NCBI GenBank assembly: GCA_034416335.1
Contig: DAOULV010000030.1
Coordinates: 62,001-126,000 of the forward strand
Origin: MGML01 sp034416335
GTDB taxonomy: Bacteria; Chloroflexota; Dehalococcoidia; Dehalococcoidales; UBA2162
DNA length: 64,000 nt
Direction: 5' to 3'
Part shown: piece by piece, positions 42,537 through 52,314 of the stretch
How positions within the stretch are numbered: the first letter of the stretch is position 1
How the letters are laid out: the number at the start of each line of letters is the position of its first letter
Notes under the pieces: model-generated
Databases searched by the model: none
Seen by the model: only the letters and a program-made list of their open reading frames with translations
What the model was told of the DNA's origin: nothing
Translations under genes and position numbers: made by a program

Positions 42537-45500
42537 TCTCTCCTGCTCTCTGCATGGCAGATTGTCATAAAAAGAAGCCTCGCCAACTGGCGTCTGCTTT
42601 CAACGGTGCTTGTCGGTGTGATTGTAGCTGTTGCACTTCTTTCCAGCGCACCGCTGTATTCGAATGCGATTAACGACCTTGGTCTCAAACATACTCTCGA
42701 AAACAAGGTTGTCGAGCTTCTGGACCTCCAGGTCTATGCGCCGAATTACTACGTTAACCAGGAAGAATATCTTGACGCTACCTCACTCATCGAACAACAA
42801 GTATCGAGGAATATCAGGCCCATCATCCGCCAGCAGGAAACCTGGGTAAAATCACAAACCTTTTATGCGTATTATACCGACCGTCCAACGCCCGGTGGAG
42901 CATACCAGCCGAAAGGCCATTTCAATGTCTTTTCGAATCTTATTGACCACATAAATATTATCGAAGGGCGGTATTACGAACCGACACCGGCGGGTCTGAC
43001 TATGGAGGAACTCGAAGACCCGGATTTCTACATCGAGGGAATGATAGGCAGTGAGACGGCGGAGAAATTCCAGGTCGGTGTCGGTGATTTTCTGATGTTC
43101 GAAGGAGGATACGGTGAGAACAAGAACCAGTTACTTATTAAACTGGTCGCTATTATCGATCCGATAGACCCGAGGGAAGAGTTCTGGTTCCTTAATACCG
43201 ATACTTTTACGATAGAGCAGGGAGCCGAAGAACCTCCCGTGGCTCCTATATTTATACCGGAAGAAACCCTGTTTAACGTTTACCCGTACCTTTTTAAGGA
43301 TGGCAGGGCTACCTTCAACTGGCTGTATTTCGTCGATATAGATAAAATCCACGCCGAAAACGCAGACACTATAAAAAATGCCATCCGCCGGATGGAAAAG
43401 CAGCTCCTGACCAACTTGCCGCGTTCCGGCCTATTCACCGTACTGGACAGCATAATCACGGAATACCAGGGTAAACTGATGTTTACCCAGATTCCTCTTT
43501 TCCTGATAGTGTTCCAGATTGCAGCGATTATCCTGTATTACCTCATTACGGTATCGAATATGCTTATAGACCGGCAGGCAGGGGAGATTGCGCTGTTCAG
43601 GAGTCGGGGTGCCGGTACCTGGCATGTTATCGGTATATACTTTATGGAGGGACTGGTTATTAGTGCAGTCGGTGCTGCTATAGGTCCTTTCCTCGGCGCT
43701 TTCGCTTTCAGCCTGTTGGGCAGGACAGGGTCTTTCCTCGCACTCACGGGCGGTGGACTCCTGCCTATCAGATATTCAAACACGGTGTTGATACTGGCTA
43801 TCACTGCGGCAGCACTATGTCTGCTTGCTCTCCTGATACCGGCAATCCAGGCGGCGCGCCGGGGCGTGGTCCACCAGAGGCAGGCGGCAGCCCGTCCACC
43901 TTCAAAACCGTTCTGGCAGCGTTATTATCTCGATATCGTATTGCTGATACTGGGTGGAGTACTTTACTGGGAGCTGCACTCCCGCGGTTCTCTTCTTACG
44001 ATGGACGTGTTCGGCGGACTGGGTATGGACCCGCTACTACTGATTACTCCTATGCTGATGCTGGTTGCCGTGGCGATAGTATTTCTCCGTATATTCCCAC
44101 TGCTGATCAGGCTGGCAACCAGATTGAGTAAGTATGTCGGTAACGCTCCGCTTGTACTGGGTTTGTGGTATATGGCACGGAATCCGGTTCACTACAGCAG
44201 GCTGATACTGCTGCTTGTAATGGCGGCAAGCGTGGGAATGTTTTCAGCTACGTTCCTGGGAACACTGGATAAGAGTTATGTCGAACGCACGAATTATACC
44301 ACCGGAGGTGATGTCAGATTAACGGATCTCAATAATCTTCATTCCTCAAAAGCGACACTCGAGGAACGATATTCTTCTCTCGACGGTGTGGAAAATATGG
44401 CTGTAATATACAGGAATGACGGCAGAGTCGGAACAATGTTTACCGAGACTGAGTTCACTATTCTGGCTATGGACCCGGACCAGATGAGGGATATTCCATG
44501 GTTCCGTGAAGATTTCGCCGATATTACCCTCGATGAGATTATGGACCTTCTGGAACAGGATAAACCAATCGATGAAGGATTAGCGATTCCCGATGGAAGC
44601 GAGTATATCGGGGGATGGTTTTACTCTGAGGAAGATAATCTGCCTGTCGAAATATACGCAAGAGTTAAAGACGGCAGAGGGCGGTATATGGATATAAGTC
44701 TCGGCATGCCGGAACCGGGAAGCTGGCAGTACCTGGAGAACCGGCTGGCCATCTTTTCATCCAGCGAGTTACTGCCTTCACCCATGAGTCTGGCATGCAT
44801 ATACATAAGGACGGAAGGCGGCGGCGGTTTTGGCGGCGGACTCCAGGCTCTTTATTTCGATGACCTCCAGGTGAAAGGGCAGGCTTTACCGGCACCGGTA
44901 ATAATCGAAGATTTTGAGGATGTAAGCGAGTGGGAGGTATCGCCCGACGATATGTCAGGTTCTCTCTCCGGCGCTCAGTCTGCAATGGGGACCTTCAGGA
45001 CGGATAAAGGGAAAGTTCACGACGGCCAGTTTTCCGGCAGATTCGGATGGAGCTCAAGGGGTACCAGCAAACGGGCTATTTACGCAAACCTGGATGACAG
45101 ACCTCTGGCTGCCGTAGTAAGCAGGTCTTTCCTGGAAAATGCCCGGGTACAGGAAAATGCTTTCATCCAGATAAGATTACCCGGACAATATTTATATATT
45201 ACACCGGTAGATACTATCGAATACTTCCCGAGTCTGGATCCGGGGGACAGGGGATTTATCCTGGTCAATATCGACAGACTAATAAACATGAGAAATCGTC
45301 AGCTAAGTGCGGCAACCTATCCAAATGAAGTCTGGCTGACATTATCCGAAGATAGTGAAACAAGAGCGGCAGTCGTGGAAAAGCTCGAGGGCGGAACACT
45401 CGGAGCCAGAGAATTCTACTACAAGGATGACATGCTGGAAAAATTGCAGACCGACCCATTGGCAGGCGCCGGCTGGAGTGGTATGCTGACGATAGCCTTC

Positions 45501-45896
45501 CTGGGTGTTATCCTGGTCAGCAGTCTTGGTTTTATAGTATATTCATATCTGTCTGCCCAGCAGCGGCAGCTGGATTTTGCTATCCTGAGGACGCTTGGAT
45601 TTTCCTTACGCCAGATTATAGGACTCGTCTGCTTCGAGCAGTTGTTTATAATTCTCGTAGGCATGGGACTCGGTACGATAATCGGTGAGAGACTGAGTTA
45701 TATTATGATGCCTTTCTTGCAACTGACGGAGCAAGGTGTCAGAGTATTACCTCCGTTTATACTTACGGTAAACTGGGGAACGATAGGTATGGCCTATGCG
45801 GTTCTGGCTCTGGCGTTTATAATTACAATATCACTTGTTATTCTGTTCTTCTCCCGGGTTGCTATCCATAAGACATTAAGGATGGGAGATTTGTAG
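42537..45896 (+). CDS. ABC transporter permease, FtsX/MacB-type, with large extracytoplasmic domains
   Basis: 1119 residues from the chosen ATG at 42537 (MSLLLSAWQIVIKRSLANWRLL); a TTG at 42504 adds 11 residues without better support. An N-terminal membrane helix is followed by an extracytoplasmic domain of about 290 residues, then three helices (about 340-450), a second cluster with helices near 475-560, and a second large outside domain (about 590-985). The last part (MLTIAFLGVILVSSLGFIVYSYLSAQQRQLDFAILRTLGFS, FtsX motif) has three more helices. This is a fused, duplicated FtsX-type permease. It may extrude lipids, peptides or envelope components. Confidence 0.85.
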   Translation, partial: SLLLSAWQIVIKRSLANWRLLSTVLVGVIVAVALLSSAPLYSNAINDLGLKHTLENKVVELLDLQVYAPNYYVNQEEYLDATSLIEQQVSRNIRPIIRQQETWVKSQTFYAYYTDRPTPGGAYQPKGHFNVFSNLIDHINIIEGRYYEPTPAGLTMEELEDPDFYIEGMIGSETAEKFQVGVGDFLMFEGGYGENKNQLLIKLVAIIDPIDPREEFWFLNTDTFTIEQGAEEPPVAPIFIPEETLFNVYPYLFKDGRATFNWLYFVDIDKIHAENADTIKNAIRRMEKQLLTNLPRSGLFTVLDSIITEYQGKLMFTQIPLFLIVFQIAAIILYYLITVSNMLIDRQAGEIALFRSRGAGTWHVIGIYFMEGLVISAVGAAIGPFLGAFAFSLLGRTGSFLALTGGGLLPIRYSNTVLILAITAAALCLLALLIPAIQAARRGVVHQRQAAARPPSKPFWQRYYLDIVLLILGGVLYWELHSRGSLLTMDVFGGLGMDPLLLITPMLMLVAVAIVFLRIFPLLIRLATRLSKYVGNAPLVLGLWYMARNPVHYSRLILLLVMAASVGMFSATFLGTLDKSYVERTNYTTGGDVRLTDLNNLHSSKATLEERYSSLDGVENMAVIYRNDGRVGTMFTETEFTILAMDPDQMRDIPWFREDFADITLDEIMDLLEQDKPIDEGLAIPDGSEYIGGWFYSEEDNLPVEIYARVKDGRGRYMDISLGMPEPGSWQYLENRLAIFSSSELLPSPMSLACIYIRTEGGGGFGGGLQALYFDDLQVKGQALPAPVIIEDFEDVSEWEVSPDDMSGSLSGAQSAMGTFRTDKGKVHDGQFSGRFGWSSRGTSKRAIYANLDDRPLAAVVSRSFLENARVQENAFIQIRLPGQYLYITPVDTIEYFPSLDPGDRGFILVNIDRLINMRNRQLSAATYPNEVWLTLSEDSETRAAVVEKLEGGTLGAREFYYKDDMLEKLQTDPLAGAGWSGMLTIAFLGVILVSSLGFIVYSYLSAQQRQLDFAILRTLGFSLRQIIGLVCFEQLFIILVGMGLGTIIGERLSYIMMPFLQLTEQGVRVLPPFILTVNWGTIGMAYAVLALAFIITISLVILFFSRVAIHKTLRMGDL

Positions 45897-45905
45897 GGGC
45901 GAAAA

Positions 45906-46814
45906 ATGGCTGACATGCAAAATAACGGCTACTATATAACCTGCGAAGACGTATTTAAGATTTACAAGATAGCCGATCTTGAAGTAGTTGCTTTGAGGGG
46001 TCTGGACCTCCTGGTGCGGGAAAAAGAACTGATGGCTATAGTAGGAGCCAGCGGCAGTGGAAAAACAACTCTTCTCAATATCCTGGGCGGGCTGGATAAT
46101 CCCACTGCCGGTAAAGTGGTGGTTGGGGGTAGAGATCTCGTCAATATCTCGGCACGCGAACTGGGAAAATATCGCAGAAAAGACGTAGGTTTTGTCTGGC
46201 AGCAGACAGGTCGAAACCTGATTCCCTACCTGACCGCATTCCAGAACGTGGAATTACCTCTGACGTTACTCGGCTGGTCGCCCGGAAAAAGGAAGAAGAG
46301 AGCAGCTGAGATGCTGGACGCTGTTGGGCTCGCTTCCCGGATGAACCACCGGCCGGAGAGGCTATCCGGCGGTGAACAGCAGCGCGTGGCGATTGCCGTA
46401 GCCCTGGCCCACAATCCGCCCTTACTGCTTGCGGACGAGCCGACCGGAGAACTGGACAGCCAGTCGGCAGGTAAAATACTGGATATTTTTAATGCGTTGA
46501 ACGAAGCCTATGGAGTAACGATTATCATCGTCACACACGATAATTCGATAACCGGGAAAGTGGACAGAGTGGTTACTATCCGGGACGGCAGAACGAGTCT
46601 GGAGTCTGTCCGGGGTACGAAGCGTGGTAAGGAACAAGCCGAGCAGGCAGTCAGTTTCGACGAATTTATTGTCCTGGATGGTGCAGGACGACTTCAGCTT
46701 CCGCGTGAATACGTGGAAAAACTGAAACTGAAAGGTCGGGTACGGGTCCTCATGGAAGAAGACCATATCACCGTCTGGCCGGAGCAGGACAATAACAGGG
46801 AGAACGAGAAATGA
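45906..46814 (+). CDS. ABC transporter ATP-binding protein with C-terminal AbrB-like tail
   Basis: 302 residues. LolD/MacB-type ATPase: Walker A GASGSGKTTLLNIL, signature LSGGEQQRVAIAVALAHNP, Walker B LLLADEPTGELDS. About 60 residues follow the usual end. Within them FIVLDGAGRLQLPREYVEKLKLKGRVRVLMEEDHITVWPE has the strand-loop pattern of an AbrB/SpoVT swapped-hairpin domain, seldom found on such ATPases. It is 10 bp after the permease gene and overlaps the second ATPase by 4 bases. Confidence 0.92.
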   Translation: MADMQNNGYYITCEDVFKIYKIADLEVVALRGLDLLVREKELMAIVGASGSGKTTLLNILGGLDNPTAGKVVVGGRDLVNISARELGKYRRKDVGFVWQQTGRNLIPYLTAFQNVELPLTLLGWSPGKRKKRAAEMLDAVGLASRMNHRPERLSGGEQQRVAIAVALAHNPPLLLADEPTGELDSQSAGKILDIFNALNEAYGVTIIIVTHDNSITGKVDRVVTIRDGRTSLESVRGTKRGKEQAEQAVSFDEFIVLDGAGRLQLPREYVEKLKLKGRVRVLMEEDHITVWPEQDNNRENEK

Positions 46815-47488
46815 CGACTACGCTGGTAACTGCTTCAAATCTGGCACGGACATTCATCATCGGCTCGGAGGAAGTTCACGCGGTCCATGATGTCAATATG
46901 GAAGTTACCTCCGGTAAGTTACTGGCTATTACCGGACGCTCCGGTTCAGGGAAAACAACTCTCTTAAATCTTCTGGCAGGTCTCGATACTCCTACATCGG
47001 GCTCGGTGTTTTTTGAAGGACAGGACCTCGCCAAACTCGCCGAGTGGGAATTGACCGAATTACGCCGCCATAGAATCGGTTTTGTATTCCAGTCTTTCGG
47101 GTTGCTGCCTTTGTTGTCAGCCTTTGAGAATGTGGAACTGCCTCTGCGGATAGCCAAATGGGAAAGGGCTGAAAGGCACAGGCGGACGGAGTTATGCATC
47201 GAACAGGTCGGGCTGAGTGCCCGTTCTCGCCACAGACCGTACGAATTATCCGGCGGTGAACTTCAGAGGCTGGCTATTGCCAGAGCGCTGGTACATCAAC
47301 CATCGCTGATTCTGGCCGATGAGCCGACCGGTGAACTGGACCTTGCCACCGGGCAGGCTATATATAAGTTGCTGAAAGATATCTCCTCGCAGGAGAATGT
47401 CGGTATTGTAGTCGCCACTCATGACCTGGTAATGGCACAGGTTGCCGATGAGATAAAAGAAATCAGCGACGGTACTTTTATTTCCTGA
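46811..47488 (+). CDS. ABC transporter ATP-binding protein (LolD/MacB-type)
   Basis: 225 residues, normal length. Walker A GRSGSGKTTLLNLL, signature LSGGELQRLAIARAL, Walker B LILADEPTGELDL, and the switch His in ATHD. It is the second ATPase of the same transporter; two different ATPases with one fused permease suggest a heterodimeric motor. The start overlaps the previous stop (ATGA). Confidence 0.94.
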   Translation: MTTTLVTASNLARTFIIGSEEVHAVHDVNMEVTSGKLLAITGRSGSGKTTLLNLLAGLDTPTSGSVFFEGQDLAKLAEWELTELRRHRIGFVFQSFGLLPLLSAFENVELPLRIAKWERAERHRRTELCIEQVGLSARSRHRPYELSGGELQRLAIARALVHQPSLILADEPTGELDLATGQAIYKLLKDISSQENVGIVVATHDLVMAQVADEIKEISDGTFIS

Positions 47489-47659
47489 CTTTCGCGGAAT
47501 ACGACTGACCGGCCTCTTTAAGCAGGGTGTTTTCTCCACAATAAGGTTTATTATGCCTGAATTGTATTGTGAATATTCTTCCATTTTTTCTCTGGAAGGT
47601 GTATATTTGGCAATGGTTGTGTAATTCAAGCTGAGATTCACTGGAAAAGGAGGTGCTAA

Positions 47660-49105
47660 ATGCTGGAGGAAGTGGTTAGAAGCGGAGTTGTTGAAAAGCT
47701 GTCAAAAATAGTCGGCAGCGAAAATGTTTCAACCAACCAGGCTGACCTGTATATTCACTCGTACGATATGACACAGGCTGAACCAAGCTGGCCCGAGATA
47801 CTCGTTCTGGCGAAATCGTCGGATGAAGTCCAGGCGGTAGTCAAGCTGGCTAACGAGGAAAAAGTTCCGATTACACCGTTTGTTGCGGGTGGAAATGTGG
47901 GCGGCGTAGCAATCCCGCTGGAAGGCGGGATCATCCTCGACCTCAAACGGATGGACAAAATCCTGGAAATTAACGAAGTCGATATGTATGCCCTGGTGGA
48001 ACCGGGTGTTACCTTCGGTCATATGAAAGCCTACCTGGAAGAAAAACATCCGGACCTGATGTATACCTATGCTTTTTCACCTCCCACCACGGGTGTCATT
48101 ACGAATTCACTCCTGCAGGGACTGGACAACCTGTCATTCAGGTACGGAGCCGCGTCGAACTGGGCGCAGGGTCTTGAGGTTGTTCTCGGCACCGGGGAGA
48201 TTGTCAGGGTAGGTTCTTGCGGAGTAAGCGATTCATGGCATTCAGTCGTGCCGATGCCCGAACTGACGGGGCTTTTCCTCGGCTGGCAGGGCACCACCGG
48301 GATTGTAACGAAGATGGCGGTCAGTCTCTGGCCGAACGTGGAACACACTGCGAGCCTGAACTTTCAGCTCGGGAACTTCGACGATACCTACAGGCTGATA
48401 CGTGCTCTGTCACGGTCACGAGTACCGGATGATGTTATCAGTACGTCATTCCCCCTGAGTAAAGTATCGATGAGAGCGATGCAGGGTGAAAAGGCGAATA
48501 TCTATCCGGCGCCGGAAAAGAAAGAAGGCGAGCCGGAATTAACGGTATCGGTCGAGGTCTCCGGCAACACGGACGAAGAACTGCAGGCTAAGATCCACGT
48601 AATCGAGAAAATAGTAACCGAGGATCTGAAAGATATTAAAATAGCCGTTCCTACGGCTATGCCCAGCGGGAGAGCCGGATTTCCGATGCAGGCGCTTCCG
48701 GTGCTCAGCGGCGGCGGCGGACTGACATGGGTTGGCTGCTACGGACCTCTCAGCAGGTGGGCTGAAACGTGTGAGAAGGGATGTAAGATACAGGATAAGT
48801 ATGATATTACCCGAAGCGCCTATACCCGTGTACTGAATGAAGGTCATTTCGTCGGACTCAGGTGGATGTGTCCCTTCGATAAAGGCGACGCCGAGACAAT
48901 CAGGCGAATAAAAGCGATGGCCGACGAGCAGCTTGAACTGGTTGTAGAGATGGGTTTTGTACCCTACAAGACGCCGGTCTGGGCGGTGAGAAGGCTTGAG
49001 AAAGAAGCTTCGCCGGAATGGCTGAAACTGCACAGGAATGTCAAGAAATTACTCGACCCGAATAATATACTGAATCCCGGCAGGTGGGGAAAACCTGCGG
49101 AGTAA
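47660..49105 (+). CDS. FAD-binding oxidase, GlcD-like (2-hydroxyacid dehydrogenase subunit)
   Basis: 481 residues of the vanillyl-alcohol-oxidase (PCMH) FAD family. The FAD domain starts with EILVLAKSSDEVQAVVKLANEEKVPITPFVAGGNVGGVAIPLEGGIILDLKRM and goes on to YTYAFSPPTTGVITNSLLQGLDNLSFRYGAASNW. It lies 32 bp before the Fe-S protein, like GlcD-GlcF or Dld-type lactate dehydrogenases of anaerobes. Ribosome site AAAAGGAGGTG. Substrate probably lactate, glycolate or a related hydroxyacid. Confidence 0.88.
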   Translation: MLEEVVRSGVVEKLSKIVGSENVSTNQADLYIHSYDMTQAEPSWPEILVLAKSSDEVQAVVKLANEEKVPITPFVAGGNVGGVAIPLEGGIILDLKRMDKILEINEVDMYALVEPGVTFGHMKAYLEEKHPDLMYTYAFSPPTTGVITNSLLQGLDNLSFRYGAASNWAQGLEVVLGTGEIVRVGSCGVSDSWHSVVPMPELTGLFLGWQGTTGIVTKMAVSLWPNVEHTASLNFQLGNFDDTYRLIRALSRSRVPDDVISTSFPLSKVSMRAMQGEKANIYPAPEKKEGEPELTVSVEVSGNTDEELQAKIHVIEKIVTEDLKDIKIAVPTAMPSGRAGFPMQALPVLSGGGGLTWVGCYGPLSRWAETCEKGCKIQDKYDITRSAYTRVLNEGHFVGLRWMCPFDKGDAETIRRIKAMADEQLELVVEMGFVPYKTPVWAVRRLEKEASPEWLKLHRNVKKLLDPNNILNPGRWGKPAE

Positions 49106-49137
49106 GGTCTAAACAGGAAAGGACTAAGGAGGAATTA

Positions 49138-50313
49138 ATGGGTCTGGAAAACGTAAAGGAATATCTATACGGGTGTTCACGCTGCGGTACATGTAAAGAT
49201 GTACTCAGAGTTTTTGTTCCTGCTTGCCCCGCCGGTGAAAAATACCAAATGGAGTCTTTTTTCCCTTCAGGGCAGATGGCTATAGCCAGGGGAGTATCCG
49301 AAGGGATACTTACCCTGGAAGATGATGATTTACGGGAAAGGATATATGCCTGCACCGGTTGTCTTTCCTGCGAACAGCAGTGCGGCGTATACCATCACAC
49401 TCATATTTTCGAGGTTGTCCAGGCACTCCGCGAGGAAGCGGTGACACAGGGTTTCCTGAAGCCGGAGTATATGGCGATGTATTATGGTCTGAGGGGAGAG
49501 GACAACGTATTCGGCAATCCGAAGACGGAACGCGGCGACTGGGCGAAAGATATCGATGTTAAAAACGCAGCTCAGGAAAGCGTCGACGTGCTGTATCACG
49601 TAGGTTGCTTGTTGTCTTATGAACAGGACCTGTGGAACGTGCCGAAGAGTGTAATAGCACTGCTGCAGGCTGCCGGTATGAATGTCGGCATTATGGGTGC
49701 CGAGGAGTCCTGCTGCGGCGGACGTTCCTACGAAATCGGTTATACCGGTGAATTTACGAAGTATGCCGAACACAGCATCGAGACGTTTAACTCGATGGGT
49801 GTCAGCAAGGTGGTAACTTCCTGTTCCGACGGGTACGCAACGTTCAAGAACCTTTACCAGAAGATAGACACGAAACAGAAGTATGATACTTTACATATAG
49901 TCGAATATCTTTCGCAGCTTGCTGGGGACGGTAGTCTGAAGTTGACCACAGAGGTACCGATGAAGGTGACCTATCACGATCCGTGCCACCTGGGACGGCA
50001 CCTGGGTGAAAACGCAGCCTACGATATTCCGCGTGAGTTTCTCAGGAATATACCGGGAATCGAGCTCGTAGAAATGCACCGCAACCGGGAGAATGCCTGG
50101 TGCTGCGGTGCCGGAGCCGGTGTGAGTCAGGCCAATACCGAACTGTCGTTGTGGAACGCTAACGAACGGTTGAAAGAGGCGAAAGCTACCGGTGCGACAG
50201 CGCTGGTAACAAGCTGCGGCTGGTGCGAGAGGAATTTCAAGGATGCTGCAGCCGAGTATGGTACCGATATAGAAATTTATGATATCGCCGAGATAGCCTG
50301 TAAAGCATTGTAG
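49138..50313 (+). CDS. Fe-S oxidoreductase with CCG domains (GlcF/HdrD-like)
   Basis: 391 residues. The N-terminal ferredoxin-type motifs are CSRCGTCKD (a Cys also at VPACP) and CTGCLSCEQQC. Two CCG domains follow: HVGCLLSYEQ...EESCCGGRSYEIG and HDPCHLGRHLG...NAWCCGAGAGV. These motifs bind cubane clusters in heterodisulfide reductase and glycolate oxidase subunits. The start at 49138 has AGGAGGAATTA upstream; a GTG-type frame extension at 49084 is not needed. Likely electron acceptor of the GlcD-like protein. Confidence 0.92.
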   Translation: MGLENVKEYLYGCSRCGTCKDVLRVFVPACPAGEKYQMESFFPSGQMAIARGVSEGILTLEDDDLRERIYACTGCLSCEQQCGVYHHTHIFEVVQALREEAVTQGFLKPEYMAMYYGLRGEDNVFGNPKTERGDWAKDIDVKNAAQESVDVLYHVGCLLSYEQDLWNVPKSVIALLQAAGMNVGIMGAEESCCGGRSYEIGYTGEFTKYAEHSIETFNSMGVSKVVTSCSDGYATFKNLYQKIDTKQKYDTLHIVEYLSQLAGDGSLKLTTEVPMKVTYHDPCHLGRHLGENAAYDIPREFLRNIPGIELVEMHRNRENAWCCGAGAGVSQANTELSLWNANERLKEAKATGATALVTSCGWCERNFKDAAAEYGTDIEIYDIAEIACKAL

Positions 50314-50334
50314 GACAGAAAAGGCTGATATAGA

Positions 50335-50367
50335 CGGGAAACCGTTTCGGCGGTTTTCCGTTTTTTT
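50335..50367 (+). terminator. Rho-independent terminator after the GlcF-like gene
   Basis: Stem CGGGAAACCG / CGGTTTTCCG (10 bp with one G-U pair), loop TTTCGG, then TTTTTTT. Confidence 0.9.
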
Positions 50368-50412
50368 ATTACCTTTGTGAAAAGAGAGGTGATCGGGTAA
50401 TGTCAGTAACCT

Positions 50413-50456
50413 GTCATTATGAGGAGTCCGCCTGCGGCGGACGACGTAATAATCTC
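50413..50456. repeat. Degenerate family A repeat copy, opposite orientation
   Basis: GTCATTATGAGGAGTCCGCC-TGCG-GCGGACGACGT and AATCTC are the reverse-complement pattern of the right half of the 3554-3662 element. The terminal inverted repeat has decayed (CATTATGAG for CATTGCGAG). Confidence 0.6.
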
Positions 50457-50588
50457 AATAATAATTTTTTGTTTCTTAATGTGACTTTTGTATTTGTTTT
50501 GTACCGGTTAACCGGATAATAATATTGCAGCGACAAGGATTGCGTGCGACATATACATATTTCCTGGTTTACAAAAGGAGAAGAAAGA

Positions 50589-51053
50589 ATGCGTGAGTTT
50601 AACGAAGCCGATAAGAAGAAGAAAAAAGCTAGGATTGCGATACCAGATAACCCGGCAGACCTCTCACAGGAAAAATTGAATCAGCTCGAAAAATCCGTAA
50701 ATAATAAATTAAAAGACGGGTACCTCTCCTGCCCCGTTGCCTGGACCATTGCGAAAAATGAGGATGTTCCCAGGATCGCGGTAGGAGCGATAACGGATAA
50801 ACTGGGTTTCCGGATAATCGACTGCCAGCTGGGATGCTTCAAAGTAGATAAAACGTATTATTCCGGCCCACCTCGTGACATACTGAATGAACAACTCGCG
50901 AGTGAGATGGAAAAGCTGGACAGCGATGGACAATTGACCTGTGAAAAAGCGTTCGGGCTTGCTCAAAAATACGGGGAGAAACCTGTGAACCTCGGTAATG
51001 AAGCCACTGCCAGGAATATGAAGGTCCGGCAGTGTCAGCTGGGGTGTTTCTGA
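50589..51053 (+). CDS. Unknown protein with a duplicated Cys-x30-Cys-x3-Cys module (QLGCF motif)
   Basis: 154 residues from the ATG at 50589 (AAGGAGAAGAAAG upstream; a GTG 45 bases earlier is out of reach of this site). Two copies of one module are visible: LSCPVAWTIAKNEDVPRIAVG...IIDCQLGCF (Cys48, 79 and 83) and LTCEKAFGLAQKYGEKPVNLG...VRQCQLGCF (Cys118, 149 and 153). Spacing of the cysteines is the same in both. Three cysteines per module suit metal or Fe-S binding. The family was not recognised. It precedes the DUF438/DUF1858 genes by 49 bp. Confidence 0.8.
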   Translation: MREFNEADKKKKKARIAIPDNPADLSQEKLNQLEKSVNNKLKDGYLSCPVAWTIAKNEDVPRIAVGAITDKLGFRIIDCQLGCFKVDKTYYSGPPRDILNEQLASEMEKLDSDGQLTCEKAFGLAQKYGEKPVNLGNEATARNMKVRQCQLGCF

Positions 51054-51102
51054 TAACGGGAAATCCGGTAACCGGCAATAAAATAACTTTCGGAGGTTGC
51101 AG

Positions 51103-52314
51103 ATGAGTTCCAAGACAGAAAAAAAAGAGATAATGAAGGATATAATCCTCAAGCTCCACGAAGGTATGGCTGTTGAAAATGCCAGAGAGCGGTTTGAAAA
51201 AGAAATCGGTAATATCACGTCGTCTGAAATAGCTGATATCGAACAGTCCTTGATTGATGAAGGTCTTTCACCCGATGAGATTAAGAAATTCTGCAATGTA
51301 CATGCCCTGCTTTTCGAATCGGCTTTGATGCAGGCGGCGACGAATGAGACTTCGGAATCACATCCCGTTTATCTTTTCAAGCTTGAAAACCGCGAAATAG
51401 AAAAGTTAGTCGATAAAATTAAAGCGGTCGCTGAAAAAAGTGCCGTTGAAGTCTCCGGATTCAAGTCCGAGATTAACGGGCTGCTCGAACAGCTTGCCGG
51501 GATAAACGCTCATTATGAAAGGAAAGAGCAGCTTCTTTTTCCCTATCTTGAGAAATATGGATTTATGGGGCCTTCAAAGGTTATGTGGGGTAAAGACAAT
51601 GAAATCAGGGATTTACTGAAACAGGCAAGAGATAAAATAACCTCTGTATCCGATGAGGATGGTATCAGAAGTTATATCGACGATACCCTGAATGTCCTCC
51701 TTGAAGAAGTTACCGGAATGATTTTCAAAGAAGAAAACATACTTTTCCCGACGTCAATCGAGAAACTGCATTCGGACGACTGGCTGGAAATTCTCCGGGA
51801 GAGCGATGAAGTCGGGTATGTCTTCATTGAGAAGAAAGAACAGACCGAAGAACTGGTCAACCGGCTCGAGTCTTCACTGACAGAGGTGCCCATGTTCAGG
51901 GACAACGAGATTCGTTTTCCGGTGGGTAACCTTAATCTGGATGAGCTTTATAACCTGATGAACACTCTTCCGGTCGACCTGACGTTCGTCGATAAGGATG
52001 ACGCGGTACGGTATTTTACCCAGGGTAAAGAGAGAATATTCACCCGGACTAAGTCTGTAATAGGCAGGAATGTCCAGAACTGCCACCCGCCGCAGAGTAT
52101 CGATGTAGTCGAGAAAATTCTGACGTCATTTAAGGAAGGTAAAAAGGACTCTTACGGTTTCTGGATAGACCTGAACGGCAGGTTCATCCATATACGATTT
52201 TTCGCCGTCAGAGACCGGAAGGGGAATTACCTCGGAACGGTTGAAGTCGCCCAAGATGTAACGGAGATCCGTGCCCTTAAAGGAGAAAAAAGGCTTATAG
52301 ATGAAAAAGATTGA
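51103..52314 (+). CDS. DUF438 - hemerythrin-like - PAS domain protein
   Basis: 403 residues from the ATG at 51103 (GGAGG 8 nt upstream). Residues 1-80 resemble DUF438 (IILKLHEGMAVENARERFEKEIGN), the middle part (about 90-230) is a helical hemerythrin-like domain with INAHYERKEQLLFPYLEKYG and IFKEENILFPTS supplying His/Glu ligands for a di-iron site. A PAS domain follows (TLPVDLTFVDKDDAVRYF, RTKSVIGRNVQNCHPPQSIDVV). No output domain, so it probably signals through a partner or stores oxygen/NO. It overlaps the DUF1858 gene by 14 bases. Confidence 0.9.
   Translation: MSSKTEKKEIMKDIILKLHEGMAVENARERFEKEIGNITSSEIADIEQSLIDEGLSPDEIKKFCNVHALLFESALMQAATNETSESHPVYLFKLENREIEKLVDKIKAVAEKSAVEVSGFKSEINGLLEQLAGINAHYERKEQLLFPYLEKYGFMGPSKVMWGKDNEIRDLLKQARDKITSVSDEDGIRSYIDDTLNVLLEEVTGMIFKEENILFPTSIEKLHSDDWLEILRESDEVGYVFIEKKEQTEELVNRLESSLTEVPMFRDNEIRFPVGNLNLDELYNLMNTLPVDLTFVDKDDAVRYFTQGKERIFTRTKSVIGRNVQNCHPPQSIDVVEKILTSFKEGKKDSYGFWIDLNGRFIHIRFFAVRDRKGNYLGTVEVAQDVTEIRALKGEKRLIDEKD

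Noticed and set aside
49084..49137. N-terminal extension of the Fe-S oxidoreductase (MGKTCGVRSKQ...)
   Set aside because: It overlaps the GlcD-like gene, and the ATG at 49138 has AGGAGG directly upstream.
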